Below, in pieces: positions 52,676 through 61,338 of a stretch of DNA of 64,000 nt (its first letter is position 1; each line of letters starts with the position of its first letter). Origin of the DNA: Streptomyces macrolidinus (GTDB lineage: Bacteria; Actinomycetota; Actinomycetes; Streptomycetales; Streptomycetaceae). Position numbers and translations under genes: made by a program. The notes beneath the pieces were generated by a model. That model saw only the letters and a list, made by a program, of their open reading frames with translations, did not search any database and was not told the DNA's origin. Location: NCBI RefSeq assembly GCF_023887685.1, contig NZ_JAMWMR010000011.1, positions 102,922 through 166,921 on the forward strand. The letters are read 5' to 3'.

Positions 52676-54264
52676 GCCACCAGCGCCATCATCCCGGCCT
52701 CGCCGTGGTACGCGTTGTGGCAGTGCAGCATCCACCGGCCGGGGTTGTCCGCGTCGAAGAAGACCGACACCGTCTGCCCGGGCACCACGATCGTGGTGTC
52801 CTTGCGGGGTCCGTCGCTGCCGAGCTGGTACGTGTGACCGTGCAGATGCATCGGGTGCCACATGGTCGTGTTGTTCACGAAGTCCAGCCGGACGCGCTGA
52901 CCCCGTTCCACCATGATCGGGTCGGCGGTCGGGTCGCTCATGTCGAACCGCTTGCCGTTGATGGACCAGTCGTACGCCGCCATGCTGCCGGTCAGCTCGA
53001 TGCGGTGGACCCGGTCCGTCTTCCGCGACGCCAGCCGCACGTCGTCCGCCGCCTTCAGCCGCGACGCGGACATGATCTCGCCGTCCAGTTCCTTCGGGCG
53101 GACGGTCGCCTCGGGGCGGTGCCCGGAGCCGGTGCGGACCACGGCCATGCCGCTCGCGTTCTTCCCCTCCGCCGACGCGACCAGCGGGAAGACACCGTCG
53201 GCGAGGGTGACCAGGACGTCGTAGCGCTCCCCCATGCCGATCAGCAGGGCGTCGACCTCCTGGTGCCGTACGGGGAAGCCGTCGGTGTGGGTGACGGTCA
53301 GCCGGTGCCCGCCGAGGGCGACGCGATAGGCGGTGTCGCCTCCGGCGTTGACCAGCCGGATCCGGACTCGCTTGCCGGGCTTGCCGCGGAACACCTGCGG
53401 ATCGGTCGCGACCCGTCCGTTGACCAGGTGGTACGGGTACTTCACATCGCCCGCGTCGCCGCCGAGCAGCGCGCTCCGGGCGCCCATCATCATGAACTTC
53501 GTCGACATGCCGCCATCGGAGGGCGAGGCGGACGCGGACCCGTCCGAGCCGCCGCTCATGTCCATGCCGTCCATCTCCATGCCGCCCATGTGCCCCATGT
53601 CATGGCCGCCGTGGTGCATGCCGCCCATCCCCCGCGACAGTTCGGCAAGGGCCTCGTCCGGAGTGCCGGTGACACCGTCCAGCCAGTCGTCGAGCATGAC
53701 GACCCACTCCTCGTCGTACGACAGCGGCTCCTTCGGGTCCTCCACGATCAGCGGGGCATGCAGACCGCGGTCGATCTGAACCCCCACGTGAGGGTGGAAG
53801 AAGTAGGTGCCGGGGGCGTCGGCGAGGAAGCGGTAGGTGAAGGTGCGCCCGGCCTTGACGGCGGCCTGGGTGGCCGGTGGGACGCCGTCCATGTCGTTGC
53901 GCAGGGCGAGGCCGTGCCAGTGGACGGATGTGGGGGTGTTGCCGGGGAGTCGGTTGGAGAGCGTGGCGGCGATCCGGTCGCCCGCCGAGACGCGTAGCTC
54001 CTTGCCGGGGGTCCGGCCGTCGTACGCCCAGGTCCTGGCGGTGATGCCCGCGCCCAGCTCCACCGTGGCCGGGGCGGCGACCAAGGTCGTCTCATGGGTC
54101 CTGCCGGTCCGCGTGCGCTTCCTCTCGGCCGCGGCGACCGCCGAGCCGGACGGGTCGACCAGGGCGGGGGCGGCGTCGGAGCCGGTGCTGCACGCGGCGA
54201 GCGCGCCCACGCCTGCGATGCCGAGTCCGGCCAGGAGCACGGATCGGCGGTTCACGGTGTTCAC
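52663..54264 (-). CDS. Exported multicopper oxidase (CueO/laccase-like)
   Basis: The 533-residue three-domain cupredoxin begins with a Tat signal that contains a lipobox (NRRSVLLAG, then GALAACSTG), so it may be a lipoprotein. All four copper ligand motifs are present: HWHG near residue 113, HPH (FFHPHVGVQ), HPMHLHGH and HCHNAYHGEAGM at the C terminus, with the type 1 Met. Between domains is a Met/His-rich insert (GGMHHGGHDMGHMGGMEMDG) like the CueO copper-sensing loop. It probably oxidises Cu(I) to less toxic Cu(II) or uses phenolic substrates. The GTG at 54264 follows GAGGA. It lies beside copA and a DUF6153-like gene within the copper island. Confidence 0.93.
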   Translation of the reverse strand: MNTVNRRSVLLAGLGIAGVGALAACSTGSDAAPALVDPSGSAVAAAERKRTRTGRTHETTLVAAPATVELGAGITARTWAYDGRTPGKELRVSAGDRIAATLSNRLPGNTPTSVHWHGLALRNDMDGVPPATQAAVKAGRTFTYRFLADAPGTYFFHPHVGVQIDRGLHAPLIVEDPKEPLSYDEEWVVMLDDWLDGVTGTPDEALAELSRGMGGMHHGGHDMGHMGGMEMDGMDMSGGSDGSASASPSDGGMSTKFMMMGARSALLGGDAGDVKYPYHLVNGRVATDPQVFRGKPGKRVRIRLVNAGGDTAYRVALGGHRLTVTHTDGFPVRHQEVDALLIGMGERYDVLVTLADGVFPLVASAEGKNASGMAVVRTGSGHRPEATVRPKELDGEIMSASRLKAADDVRLASRKTDRVHRIELTGSMAAYDWSINGKRFDMSDPTADPIMVERGQRVRLDFVNNTTMWHPMHLHGHTYQLGSDGPRKDTTIVVPGQTVSVFFDADNPGRWMLHCHNAYHGEAGMMALVAYPR

Positions 54265-54363
54265 GAAGTAGTCCTCATCTCACGGTTGTTCACGCTGAGT
54301 GCCGAATACGGCGGGCGGGAACGGCAGCGCGCGTACGAGACCACGCGCGACCGCGGGCGCGGC

Positions 54364-54816
54364 CTACAGCAGCAACCGGGAGAGGAGGGAGAGATCGGGC
54401 GGTGCGCGGCCCACGGTTCCGGGGACGTCCCGCCCGGCGACGGCATGGGACGGTACGGCCGGGGCGTCGCCGACGGCGGCCTCGGTCGGCGGCACCGGCT
54501 TCACCGTGTCGACACCGGCGGCGGTGCAGTGGTGCGTCCCCACGCCTGCGCAGGCGCCGTCGAGGTCCATGGCGACCGAGTCCGAGGCGCCGATGAGCGG
54601 GGCGGACCGGTGATCCATGCCGACAGCGTCGGTCACGCCGGTCCTCTCGCCTGCCGGGGCCGCCGCGACCGTCCGTGCGGCCGGGGCATGGGCCATCGGC
54701 GCGACGATCTCGTGGTGCACCACCACGGCGAGCACCGCGACCAGGACGAGGACGGCAGCACGCGTACCGCGAAGGACGGCGCCCACGGCGCCACTTCTTC
54801 CCTCGGCTGTCGTCAT
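54364..54816 (-). CDS. DUF6153-like exported protein in copper island
   Basis: The 150-residue protein has a hydrophobic segment (AAVLVLVAVLAVVVHHEIVA) followed by His/Ala-rich sequence and a C-terminal region with two Cys (GACAGVGTHHC) that ends in LSLLSRLLL. That ending recalls the DUF6153 family found next to copper genes in Streptomyces; the assignment is from memory. The start is uncertain: ATG at 54816 was used, while ATG at 54846 is only 17 nt from the CsoR-type box. A copper-linked, surface-located role is inferred from context and from His and Cys content. Confidence 0.55.
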   Translation of the reverse strand: MTTAEGRSGAVGAVLRGTRAAVLVLVAVLAVVVHHEIVAPMAHAPAARTVAAAPAGERTGVTDAVGMDHRSAPLIGASDSVAMDLDGACAGVGTHHCTAAGVDTVKPVPPTEAAVGDAPAVPSHAVAGRDVPGTVGRAPPDLSLLSRLLL

Positions 54817-54863
54817 GCGTCCGTCCGCGCTCGGAGAGGTCATCATCGGGTGCGTCGCCAATA

Positions 54864-54878
54864 TACCCGTGGGGGGTA
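54864..54878 (-). promoter_or_regulatory. CsoR-type copper operator, site 3
   Basis: TACCCGTGGGGGGTA (54864-54878) has the same TACCC-N5-GGGTA layout as the two sites near copA. It overlaps a possible -10 (TATATT on the minus strand) of the DUF6153-like gene. Confidence 0.65.
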
Positions 54879-55100
54879 ACGGTGCCGATGTGGCGGTAGC
54901 GCCCCTGAGCTGCCGAGGCCCGGCCGTCCTTGCGGACACACACGGCGAAAGGATCAACGGCCGCCGGACAACATGGGGCAAAGACGCCTGTGGGCAAGGC
55001 GGTTCGCGGTGTACGTTCGACGCAGTTGCGAGCGACGTCTTGTCGCGGGGCCGGATCCGCTCGGGCCTGCCCTGGGACTTCTTCTGGCGAAGGGGACAGG

Positions 55101-56474
55101 ATGAAGCGCTGGGCCGGGAACCACACGAAGGCGGTCGGTACGTCCCGCTTCGGGAAGAGGCTCCGCAAGGAGACCGGCACGTTGGTGGAGAGACCCACCC
55201 CGGGGCTCTCGCTCGCGGAGATCGTGGACGCCGTCGGCGCGCTTCCGGAGGAGTCCGTGCTCCGGATCGCGGCGGGGCTGGCCGTCGCGCTGTCGGGGCT
55301 GCATCGGACGGGCCTCGCCCACGGCAACATCCAGCTCGCCAGCGTGCTGCTGACCCGGAGCGGCCCTCGGCTGGCCGACTCCGACGCCGACAGGGCGCTC
55401 GGCACAGGTGATTCGGCCCGTCCGCCGGGGCAGACCGGCCGACCGTACGAACCGTCCGCCGACATGGTCGCCCTCGGACTGCTGCTGGTCACCGCGTACA
55501 CCGGCAGAGCCGGGTCCGGCGAGCCCGACATCAGCACGCTCCCCGTAAGGCTGCGCCAAGTCGTCGCCGTGTGTCTGGCCGACGAGCCGGGCGACCCGCC
55601 GACCACCGTCCGACTGCTCGACGCCATCGGCCCGCTCGTGCCCGCACCGCGCACCTGGCCGCCGGAGGTGGATGAGCTGATCGCGCGCAGACAGGTCGAC
55701 AGTCCACAACTGACCGCCGGGGCAGAGGCGTTGACCAGTACGCCTGTCGATGCGCCGCCCGTGCGGGCGGACTTGACCGATACCACCCCGCCACCGGTTC
55801 CTCCGACCGGAACGGAGTCCCTGCCGCCCAGGCGTACTTGGCCGCGTCGCGCCGCCCTTCTCGGGGCCGTGGCCGTCGTCAGCTCGATCGTCACGGCGCT
55901 GGTCATCACCGTGCCGCACCACGATAGCGACCCCGACACCGACATCGCCGAAGCGCCCCCGTCGATTCAGCCGACAACGAGTGAGCCGACGCGGGAGACG
56001 CCCCCCAGCGAGGCGCCACGGCAACCGGCCCCGGACCCGGAGCAGAACCAGGACGAGGACCGGAGCCAGGACGAGGACCAGGTCACGGAGCAGGAGACGG
56101 CCGCCGACCAGGAGCCGACCTCCGCCACCACGCGGCAGACCAGACAGCCCGGCGCGATCGCCGACTGCCAGGGGAAGCCCCTGAGCGAGCCGACCATGCT
56201 TCTGGTCGCCTGCGGCGACGGCGCTGCCACGCTCCTGGACATGACCTGGACCGCGTGGGGAGAGCCCTCGGCCACCGCTCGGGGAGTGCTGGCCGAGGTG
56301 GTCTGCGAGCCGAGCTGCGCCAACGGCCACGAAGTACGCGTCCCGGCCACGGTGACCGTCTCCGGACTGGTCGGCGGGCGCTACACCCTCATGGACGTCA
56401 GCGCACCGACTTCGCCCGTCAGCCCCTTCGCCCACTACACGCTCGACGCGATGGGCCCGACCCGCAGAAGCTGA
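55101..56474 (+). CDS. Membrane pseudokinase-like protein lacking the kinase N-lobe
   Basis: The 457-residue protein starts where a Hanks kinase would have its hinge. LSLAEIVDAVGALPEESVLR continues to AGLAVALSGLHRTGLAHGNI, where active kinases have H-R-D-x-K-x-x-N; here it reads AHGNIQLAS (about 73-81). The DFG position is ADS. No Gly loop, VAIK Lys or alpha-C Glu lies upstream in frame, so catalytic activity is very unlikely. A Pro-rich linker leads to one membrane helix (LLGAVAVVSSIVTALVITV, about 252-270). An acidic exterior (DPEQNQDEDRSQDEDQVTEQ) and a Cys-containing C-terminal domain follow (ADCQGKP, LVACGDG, EVVCEPSCANG). The ATG at 55101 follows AAGGGG by 5 nt. It converges with the CHAT gene, 18 bp away. 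Confidence 0.7.
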   Translation: MKRWAGNHTKAVGTSRFGKRLRKETGTLVERPTPGLSLAEIVDAVGALPEESVLRIAAGLAVALSGLHRTGLAHGNIQLASVLLTRSGPRLADSDADRALGTGDSARPPGQTGRPYEPSADMVALGLLLVTAYTGRAGSGEPDISTLPVRLRQVVAVCLADEPGDPPTTVRLLDAIGPLVPAPRTWPPEVDELIARRQVDSPQLTAGAEALTSTPVDAPPVRADLTDTTPPPVPPTGTESLPPRRTWPRRAALLGAVAVVSSIVTALVITVPHHDSDPDTDIAEAPPSIQPTTSEPTRETPPSEAPRQPAPDPEQNQDEDRSQDEDQVTEQETAADQEPTSATTRQTRQPGAIADCQGKPLSEPTMLLVACGDGAATLLDMTWTAWGEPSATARGVLAEVVCEPSCANGHEVRVPATVTVSGLVGGRYTLMDVSAPTSPVSPFAHYTLDAMGPTRRS

Positions 56475-56492
56475 GCGACCGGACGCCCCCGC

Positions 56493-59400
56493 TCATACCC
56501 CCCACGCGGTGAACCCGGCCCAGTGGACGGGCGAGGCGAACGGACGCTCGTCCCGGTCGGGTGTCGGCCGGGCGGACGGTCCGTACTGTCCGAGCAGGGC
56601 CGCGAGATGGGGATGGGCCGCGGTGTACCGCGCAAGGCCGTCCCAGGTCAGACCGCGCAGCCAGGTCCGCGAGCGGCGCAGCGCGGACGCGGGTGGTTCG
56701 CCCGGCGCGGGGCCTGCGGGGGCGAGCAGCTCGTACAGGCGTGTCATCAGCAGCGCGGTCACCATGTCGTTCACCTGCCACAGGCTGGTGATCGCACAGG
56801 CGGCCCCGGCCTGCAGGAAGCCGCCCGGGAGGCCGACGAACTCGTCGGGCGCCTCCTTGATCTCGTAGTGACCGGACTGGCAGGCACTCGCGACCACGAG
56901 GCGGCAGTACGGCAGTCGGCGGCGCACCAAGGTGTCCAGGTCCAACTGGCCGTCCGCGAGGGCCAGTGAGCCTCCCCGGCCCGCGAACTCCGCTCTGCCA
57001 TGGCAACTCAGGTGAAGATACGAGGCGTTGGCGAGGTGATCGAGCAACCACCCGACGGTGGCATCGGAACCGATCGCGTGGAAGGTCTCGCCCTGCGCAG
57101 CGAACAGGTCGCGCAGCTCGGCCAGTTCGCTGCGGGCGCCGGGAAGCGAACCGTCCGGGTCGGTGACGGCGACCAGACGCGGCACCGGCAGCGGCGGCCG
57201 TGCGGCAGCCGCACGGGAGGCGGCGTACACGCCTGCCGACGGCGCGAGCGTCAACGTGCCCGTGTCGTCGAGTACGCCATCGAGCGCGTCATGGCTCACC
57301 TCGTCGAGTGCGCCATCGCGTACGACGTCCGTCTCCGGGCCGTCCGTCTCCGGGCCGAGCGGTACGGCGTGCAGCGGGACGTGTCCCAGCAGACCGGTGG
57401 GCACGACGACCGCCTCGTGCCTCGGGTCCCGCGCCAGGAGCCGGGCCACGGGACGCAGCAGCGGCGCGAGACCCCGGAGACGGTCCACGGCCGCCGGGAG
57501 CAGCCGACGCCGCTTGAGGACACCGGCCTGCTGGACCACAAGCAGTCCCGCGCTCTCGACGTCCGGGTCCAGCGTCAGGAGGCGGACGATCGAGGTGCTG
57601 CTCACCTCGGGGACGAAGAAGGCGTGCACAAGAGGTTGCGCGAGCGCGTCCGCGTCGCGGGGGATCACGAGGACGTAGCTGCCCCAGGGCGCGTTCACCA
57701 GGTAGGCCAGCGGCATGCCACCGGCGGCCCGCACGATGTCCGCCAGCTCCGTGGTGCGCAGGAAGCTCTCGAAACCGGGGATCGTACGAATCTCCTCGAC
57801 CACTTGGCGCACGGCGCGCTCGGCCGCCGCTGCCCCGAGGACGGGCCCCGCGGACGTATCGCCGTACGGGCCTGCGGACGTGCCGCCGTACGGGCCCGCG
57901 GACGTACTGTCGTCCGGACCTGCGGGCGCCTGCGCCACCAGGACCCGGTACCGCTCGCGCGCCCGCCGATAGCGCTGGGCCAGCAGGGGATCGACGCGCT
58001 CCAGCGCCTCCAGGTCCACCGTGTCCCGCCCGGTCATCACCGACAACTCGCAGGCCAGACCGCGTTCGATCGCTTCCACCGCACGGTCCGGGTGCCCCGC
58101 GCGGGCCAGCAGGAAGGCGGCCCGGCGGGCGATGCCGTTCGCCTGCGCGAGCACACTGCGCCGACCGGCCGCGGTGACCTGGGCGTCGTAGAGCGCGTGG
58201 ACGGCGGACAGCATGCCCGACGCGACCTCGGCCGCGCCGTCCCAGTCCTCGTACTCCGCAAGGGAGTTGACCGCTTCCCGGGCGATGGACAGATGCAGGG
58301 ACGGCGCGACGCGCGGCGGTGCGGCGGCCAGGGCCGCATGGCGCAGTCGTACGCTCTCGGCGCTGCCGGGACCGTCGAGCAGGTCGGCGGCTCGGGCCAG
58401 CAGCCAGGTGGCGCGGCCGGTGTCGAGGAGACCCGGACGGGCGGCGTCGAACTCGACCACGGCGGTGGCCGCTTCCCGAGCGCCGCGCGGGTCCGCCGGT
58501 TCGCGGGAGAGCAGCAGATCGGCCAGGTTGCACCGCACCTGCGACCACAGCACCGGGTCGTCGTCCGGGCGCAGGTGGCGCAGGGCGTTCCGGTAGCACC
58601 GCTCCGCCTGCGCGAGGTCGTCCGGCTCGGCGCGCCGGAACAGCAGGAGCCCCAGGTTGAGTTGGGAGTACGCCCAGTCGACCGGGTTCCGCTCGGGGGA
58701 GCGTTCCGCCAGTCCGGCGTTGACGTGGTCGATGCCCAGGGTGAGATCCATACGGTCGCCGCCGGGCCGTTCGGCGAGCAGCAGCCCGTAGTTGGTCTGG
58801 ATCCGCGCCCAGGATTCAGGCTGGGCACGGCGGTCGAGCGCGGTGGCGCGGGCGAGCAGGTCGCGGGCGGTCTCCCAGCGCTCGAGACGGTCGCCGTCGT
58901 CGCGAAGATGCTGGGCGGCGGCGAGGTTGTTCGCCACCTCGGCCCACTGGAGACCGCCTTCGGGCAGCCGGGCCAGGGCGTGTTCCAGGACGCGCAGCGC
59001 CTCGGACAGGTCGGCGTCGAGCCCGGTGCGCACGGCGACCACCAGACGCTCGCCGAGCCGGGCGGCGAGTTCCGTCTCCATCTCCCCCTCGCCGAGCTGC
59101 CCGGCCAGCTCGAAGGCCTCGCGGGCCAGGGGGATCACGCTGAGGTCGTCGGTGGCTCGCACGGTGGCGTACATCGTGTGCAGGTGGGCCCGCAGGTCGT
59201 GGGCGAAGGCGCCCAGCGACGCGGCGTAGCGGTCGATCGCCGTACGGACGGGCATCCGGCCGCCGCACAGATCCTCCAGAAGCTGCTGGCGTACGCGCAG
59301 CGTCGCTTCCAGCGGGGTACCGAGGGCCGTGCGCAACTCCTCGGCACCGGCGTCCCGTACGCGGCTGTCGTCGGTGAACTCGGGGTGCGTCCTGACCAGT

Positions 59401-59978
59401 TGGGCCAGCCGATCCGGCGAGGTCACCGTGACGACGTGCAGCAGCTCCCCGAGGCGTGCCTCCTCCTTGTTCTCGGCGACGTACTGCAGGAACTTCTGGT
59501 AGTTGGCGACCGTCGGCGGCCCGTGAACCGTCAACTCCCGTAACGCGGCCTCGGGATCGGCCAGATCGCGGTCGACGTCACGGCTCAGTACGTGTGGCAG
59601 CAGCCTGCGGGGCAGCTGGATCACCCGCCCGCCGAAAGGGGTGCCGCGGAAGGCGCCGGCCTGCGCCGCCTGCGCCACCAGTTCGGTCGCGGTCGCCGTG
59701 GCGTCCTGCTGAAGCTCGGCGACGGAGGTCGCGAACAGCATCGGTGCGGACGCGTGGGGCCGCAGGACCAACAGCGGCGCCTCGATCGGCGCCGGGCTGC
59801 CGCAGCCGGGGCAGTCCACCCAGCACAGACCGGGTTCGAACCCGTCCGGCGGCGTACCGTGCTCCTCCAGGACATCGGCGCGCTCACGGCCGTCGACGAC
59901 GTGCCACACCGGAACCTGGCACTGCCTGCCACACGCCTCGCAGCGCCACGAGTAGGGGGCCCTCACCGACACCGACAT
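56493..59978 (-). CDS. CpXC-TPR-CHAT domain protein (caspase-like)
   Basis: The 1161-residue protein starts with a CpXC-type zinc module (CEAC at 13-16, CPGC at 56-59). About 700 residues of helical TPR-like repeats follow, including EVANNLAAAQHL, SWARIQTNYGLLLAERPGGD, DWAYSQLNLGLLLFRRAEPD and WSQVRCNLADLLLS. The C-terminal 400 residues are a CHAT peptidase domain: the catalytic His is in LHLSCHGRAEF (about 990) and the Cys in VVASACQSGHYE (about 1030), followed by FLQAGAACAITSLWQVND. The His-Cys dyad is intact, so it is likely an active caspase-fold protease. A short Gly/Tyr repeat (TSAGPYG) splits the repeat and CHAT regions. The ATG at 59978 lies 15 nt after the stop of a small gene, so they form an operon. 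Confidence 0.88.
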   Translation of the reverse strand: MSVSVRAPYSWRCEACGRQCQVPVWHVVDGRERADVLEEHGTPPDGFEPGLCWVDCPGCGSPAPIEAPLLVLRPHASAPMLFATSVAELQQDATATATELVAQAAQAGAFRGTPFGGRVIQLPRRLLPHVLSRDVDRDLADPEAALRELTVHGPPTVANYQKFLQYVAENKEEARLGELLHVVTVTSPDRLAQLVRTHPEFTDDSRVRDAGAEELRTALGTPLEATLRVRQQLLEDLCGGRMPVRTAIDRYAASLGAFAHDLRAHLHTMYATVRATDDLSVIPLAREAFELAGQLGEGEMETELAARLGERLVVAVRTGLDADLSEALRVLEHALARLPEGGLQWAEVANNLAAAQHLRDDGDRLERWETARDLLARATALDRRAQPESWARIQTNYGLLLAERPGGDRMDLTLGIDHVNAGLAERSPERNPVDWAYSQLNLGLLLFRRAEPDDLAQAERCYRNALRHLRPDDDPVLWSQVRCNLADLLLSREPADPRGAREAATAVVEFDAARPGLLDTGRATWLLARAADLLDGPGSAESVRLRHAALAAAPPRVAPSLHLSIAREAVNSLAEYEDWDGAAEVASGMLSAVHALYDAQVTAAGRRSVLAQANGIARRAAFLLARAGHPDRAVEAIERGLACELSVMTGRDTVDLEALERVDPLLAQRYRRARERYRVLVAQAPAGPDDSTSAGPYGGTSAGPYGDTSAGPVLGAAAAERAVRQVVEEIRTIPGFESFLRTTELADIVRAAGGMPLAYLVNAPWGSYVLVIPRDADALAQPLVHAFFVPEVSSTSIVRLLTLDPDVESAGLLVVQQAGVLKRRRLLPAAVDRLRGLAPLLRPVARLLARDPRHEAVVVPTGLLGHVPLHAVPLGPETDGPETDVVRDGALDEVSHDALDGVLDDTGTLTLAPSAGVYAASRAAAARPPLPVPRLVAVTDPDGSLPGARSELAELRDLFAAQGETFHAIGSDATVGWLLDHLANASYLHLSCHGRAEFAGRGGSLALADGQLDLDTLVRRRLPYCRLVVASACQSGHYEIKEAPDEFVGLPGGFLQAGAACAITSLWQVNDMVTALLMTRLYELLAPAGPAPGEPPASALRRSRTWLRGLTWDGLARYTAAHPHLAALLGQYGPSARPTPDRDERPFASPVHWAGFTAWGV

Positions 59979-59992
59979 CAAGTACCCCCGAA

Positions 59993-60481
59993 CTACTTGC
60001 CGTTGGTGAGATGGGAGAGAAGCGTCGCCAGCAGACGCCCGAGCGAGGAGTCCCCGAGGGCCCGCTTGTGCACGGTCAGACTCCATCTGCCACGGGGGTC
60101 CCGCTTGACCATGACCTCCGTCTGGAGCAGCGTGACGACAAGTACACCGACGGAGACGGCCACGGGATCGAACCGATCGAGCGGCGACCGCACGTACTCG
60201 ACGGCTTCACCGACCACGCCCGCCAAGTCCCCCTGAGCGGCGGCGTAGTGGAGCGCACTCCGCGCGACGTCCCCCGCGCCGACCGAAGAACCCTCCGGTG
60301 CGGGCAGACCCCCTACGACCCCAGCCGCACCCAAGGCATCACGTAACTCGTCATCCGTCACGGACATCCCCGCGGCCGAGGCGAGCAGCCCCCGGTCCTC
60401 CACCAGTACCGCCAGCGCCCGCACCGCCTCCGCGTCGGAGAGTGCGCGGATCTCCTGTGCCAGATCGTGTTGTCGGGACAT
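59993..60481 (-). CDS. Small helical protein, first gene of CHAT operon
   Basis: The 162-residue protein has a helical N-terminal region (LAQEIRALSDAEAVRALAVL, VTDDELRDALGAAG), a polar middle and a C-terminal part with VAVSVGVLVVTLLQTEVMVK and GRWSLTVHKRALGDSSLGRL. There is no signal peptide. Its stop is 15 nt before the CHAT protein start and the ATG at 60481 is preceded at 48-134 nt by four tandem repeats. It resembles small helical adaptors that sit next to effector proteases, but no family is recognised. It may regulate, activate or act as a substrate for the CHAT protein; that is inference from gene order. Confidence 0.65.
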   Translation of the reverse strand: MSRQHDLAQEIRALSDAEAVRALAVLVEDRGLLASAAGMSVTDDELRDALGAAGVVGGLPAPEGSSVGAGDVARSALHYAAAQGDLAGVVGEAVEYVRSPLDRFDPVAVSVGVLVVTLLQTEVMVKRDPRGRWSLTVHKRALGDSSLGRLLATLLSHLTNGK

Positions 60482-60529
60482 GCCCCAAGTGTGCCCATCG
60501 ACGGCGACGCAGGGGGCTGTTCGGACAAG

Positions 60530-60615
60530 TACGTCAGCAGTGGGGCGTCATACGTCAGCAGTGGCGGTGTCATACGGCAACAGTGGGGGTGTCATACGGC
60601 AACGGTGGGCCGTCA
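60530..60615. repeat. Four 21-22 bp tandem repeats upstream of CHAT operon
   Basis: The units lie at 60530-60550, 60551-60572, 60573-60594 and 60595-60615. Each begins TACGTCAGCAGTGG or TACGGCAACAGTGG; the first three end GTCA after a G-rich spacer and the fourth is more degenerate. The period is about two helical turns. They end 49 nt upstream of the operon's first start codon. Confidence 0.85.
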
Positions 60616-60621
60616 GCAGTC

Positions 60622-60654
60622 GGGCGGTACACCCCTCGGCGGGGTGCACCGCCC
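60622..60654 (-). terminator. Hairpin terminator after WGxxGxxG gene
   Basis: A 14-bp stem with one G-U pair (GGGCGGTACACCCC / GGGGTGCACCGCCC) and a 5-nt loop lies about 40 nt after the minus-strand gene's stop. Confidence 0.8.
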
Positions 60655-60695
60655 ACTCGACACTGCTGCCAGCAAGGAAGGTGGAACGCGACGGC

Positions 60696-61025
60696 TCAAG
60701 GACGGTCTGTGCGTGTGCCGGTGCCGGTGCCGGTGCCGGTGCCGGGCCCGGTTCCTGTGCCCCGATAGGTCCCCGTGTCGTGGCCCTTCCGTCCACGAGG
60801 GACGAGACCGAGCAGACCGAGAAGACCGGCGAGGCCCCAAAGTCCCCATCCTCCGCCGCCATCGTCCTTGTTGCGGTCGACCTGCGTCGGGCTCTGGGTC
60901 TGGCTCTGAGCGGCCTGCACGGTGACTGTCCGGGCCACCGGCTGTGCCTGCGCCTCCGCGGTGACCGCGGCGGGTCCCGCGAGGAGAGCGACGGACAGGA
61001 GAGCACCGATTGTCGTGCGACGCAT
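60696..61025 (-). CDS. WGxxGxxG-family membrane-anchored exported protein
   Basis: The 109-residue protein has a signal peptide (MRRTTIGALLSVALLAGPA, cleavage near AEAQA). A Gln/Thr/Ser/Asp linker (TQSPTQVDRNKDDGGGG) and the hydrophobic motif WGLWGLAGLLGLLGL follow, matching the WGxxGxxG family. A basic and Gly/Thr repeat tail (TGTGPGTGTGTGTGT) ends the protein. Such proteins are found in many actinobacteria and are thought to be surface-anchored by the WG motif region; function is unknown. The ATG at 61025 has a near-perfect AAGGAGG 5 nt upstream. Confidence 0.85.
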   Translation of the reverse strand: MRRTTIGALLSVALLAGPAAVTAEAQAQPVARTVTVQAAQSQTQSPTQVDRNKDDGGGGWGLWGLAGLLGLLGLVPRGRKGHDTGTYRGTGTGPGTGTGTGTGTRTDRP

Positions 61026-61338
61026 AGTTCCTCCTTGCATGACCCATGAACGGGTCTCATTCCTATGTCGCGCGACGTCAGAGTGCCGCGCAACTCCGAC
61101 GACGACGAAAGCCTCTCCTGGAGCGGATCTGAGCCGACTCCTCGGGGAATGCGGCCCCCAGCGCCATTAGGCCGAACGAGTGACTTGTCCGTCCCGACTT
61201 GCGCGTCGGCCGGCTCTGTGAGCGCGCGCACGACCGAGCGGTGCCCGGCATCGATGACGGGTGGGCGTCACGCTTCGTCGTCAGACCCGTACGTCATGAT
61301 CTCCGCACGGAGCGTTCGGGCGCGGTACGGGGGACAGG
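61026..61338. other. Intergenic region, no gene seen
   Basis: This 313-bp gap separates the divergent WGxxGxxG gene and the frameshifted gene. It should hold both promoters; no strong palindrome or repeat was seen. Confidence 0.5.

Noticed and set aside
54290..55945. Minus-strand open frame opposite the pseudokinase gene
   Set aside because: Ser/Gly/Arg-rich antisense frame; the plus-strand frame has a TM helix, kinase-like motifs and a ribosome binding site.
57000..59543. Long open frame on the plus strand opposite the CHAT gene
   Set aside because: Its composition is dominated by Arg, Gly, Val and Gln without recognisable domains. It is the antisense frame expected from high GC at third positions of the real gene.
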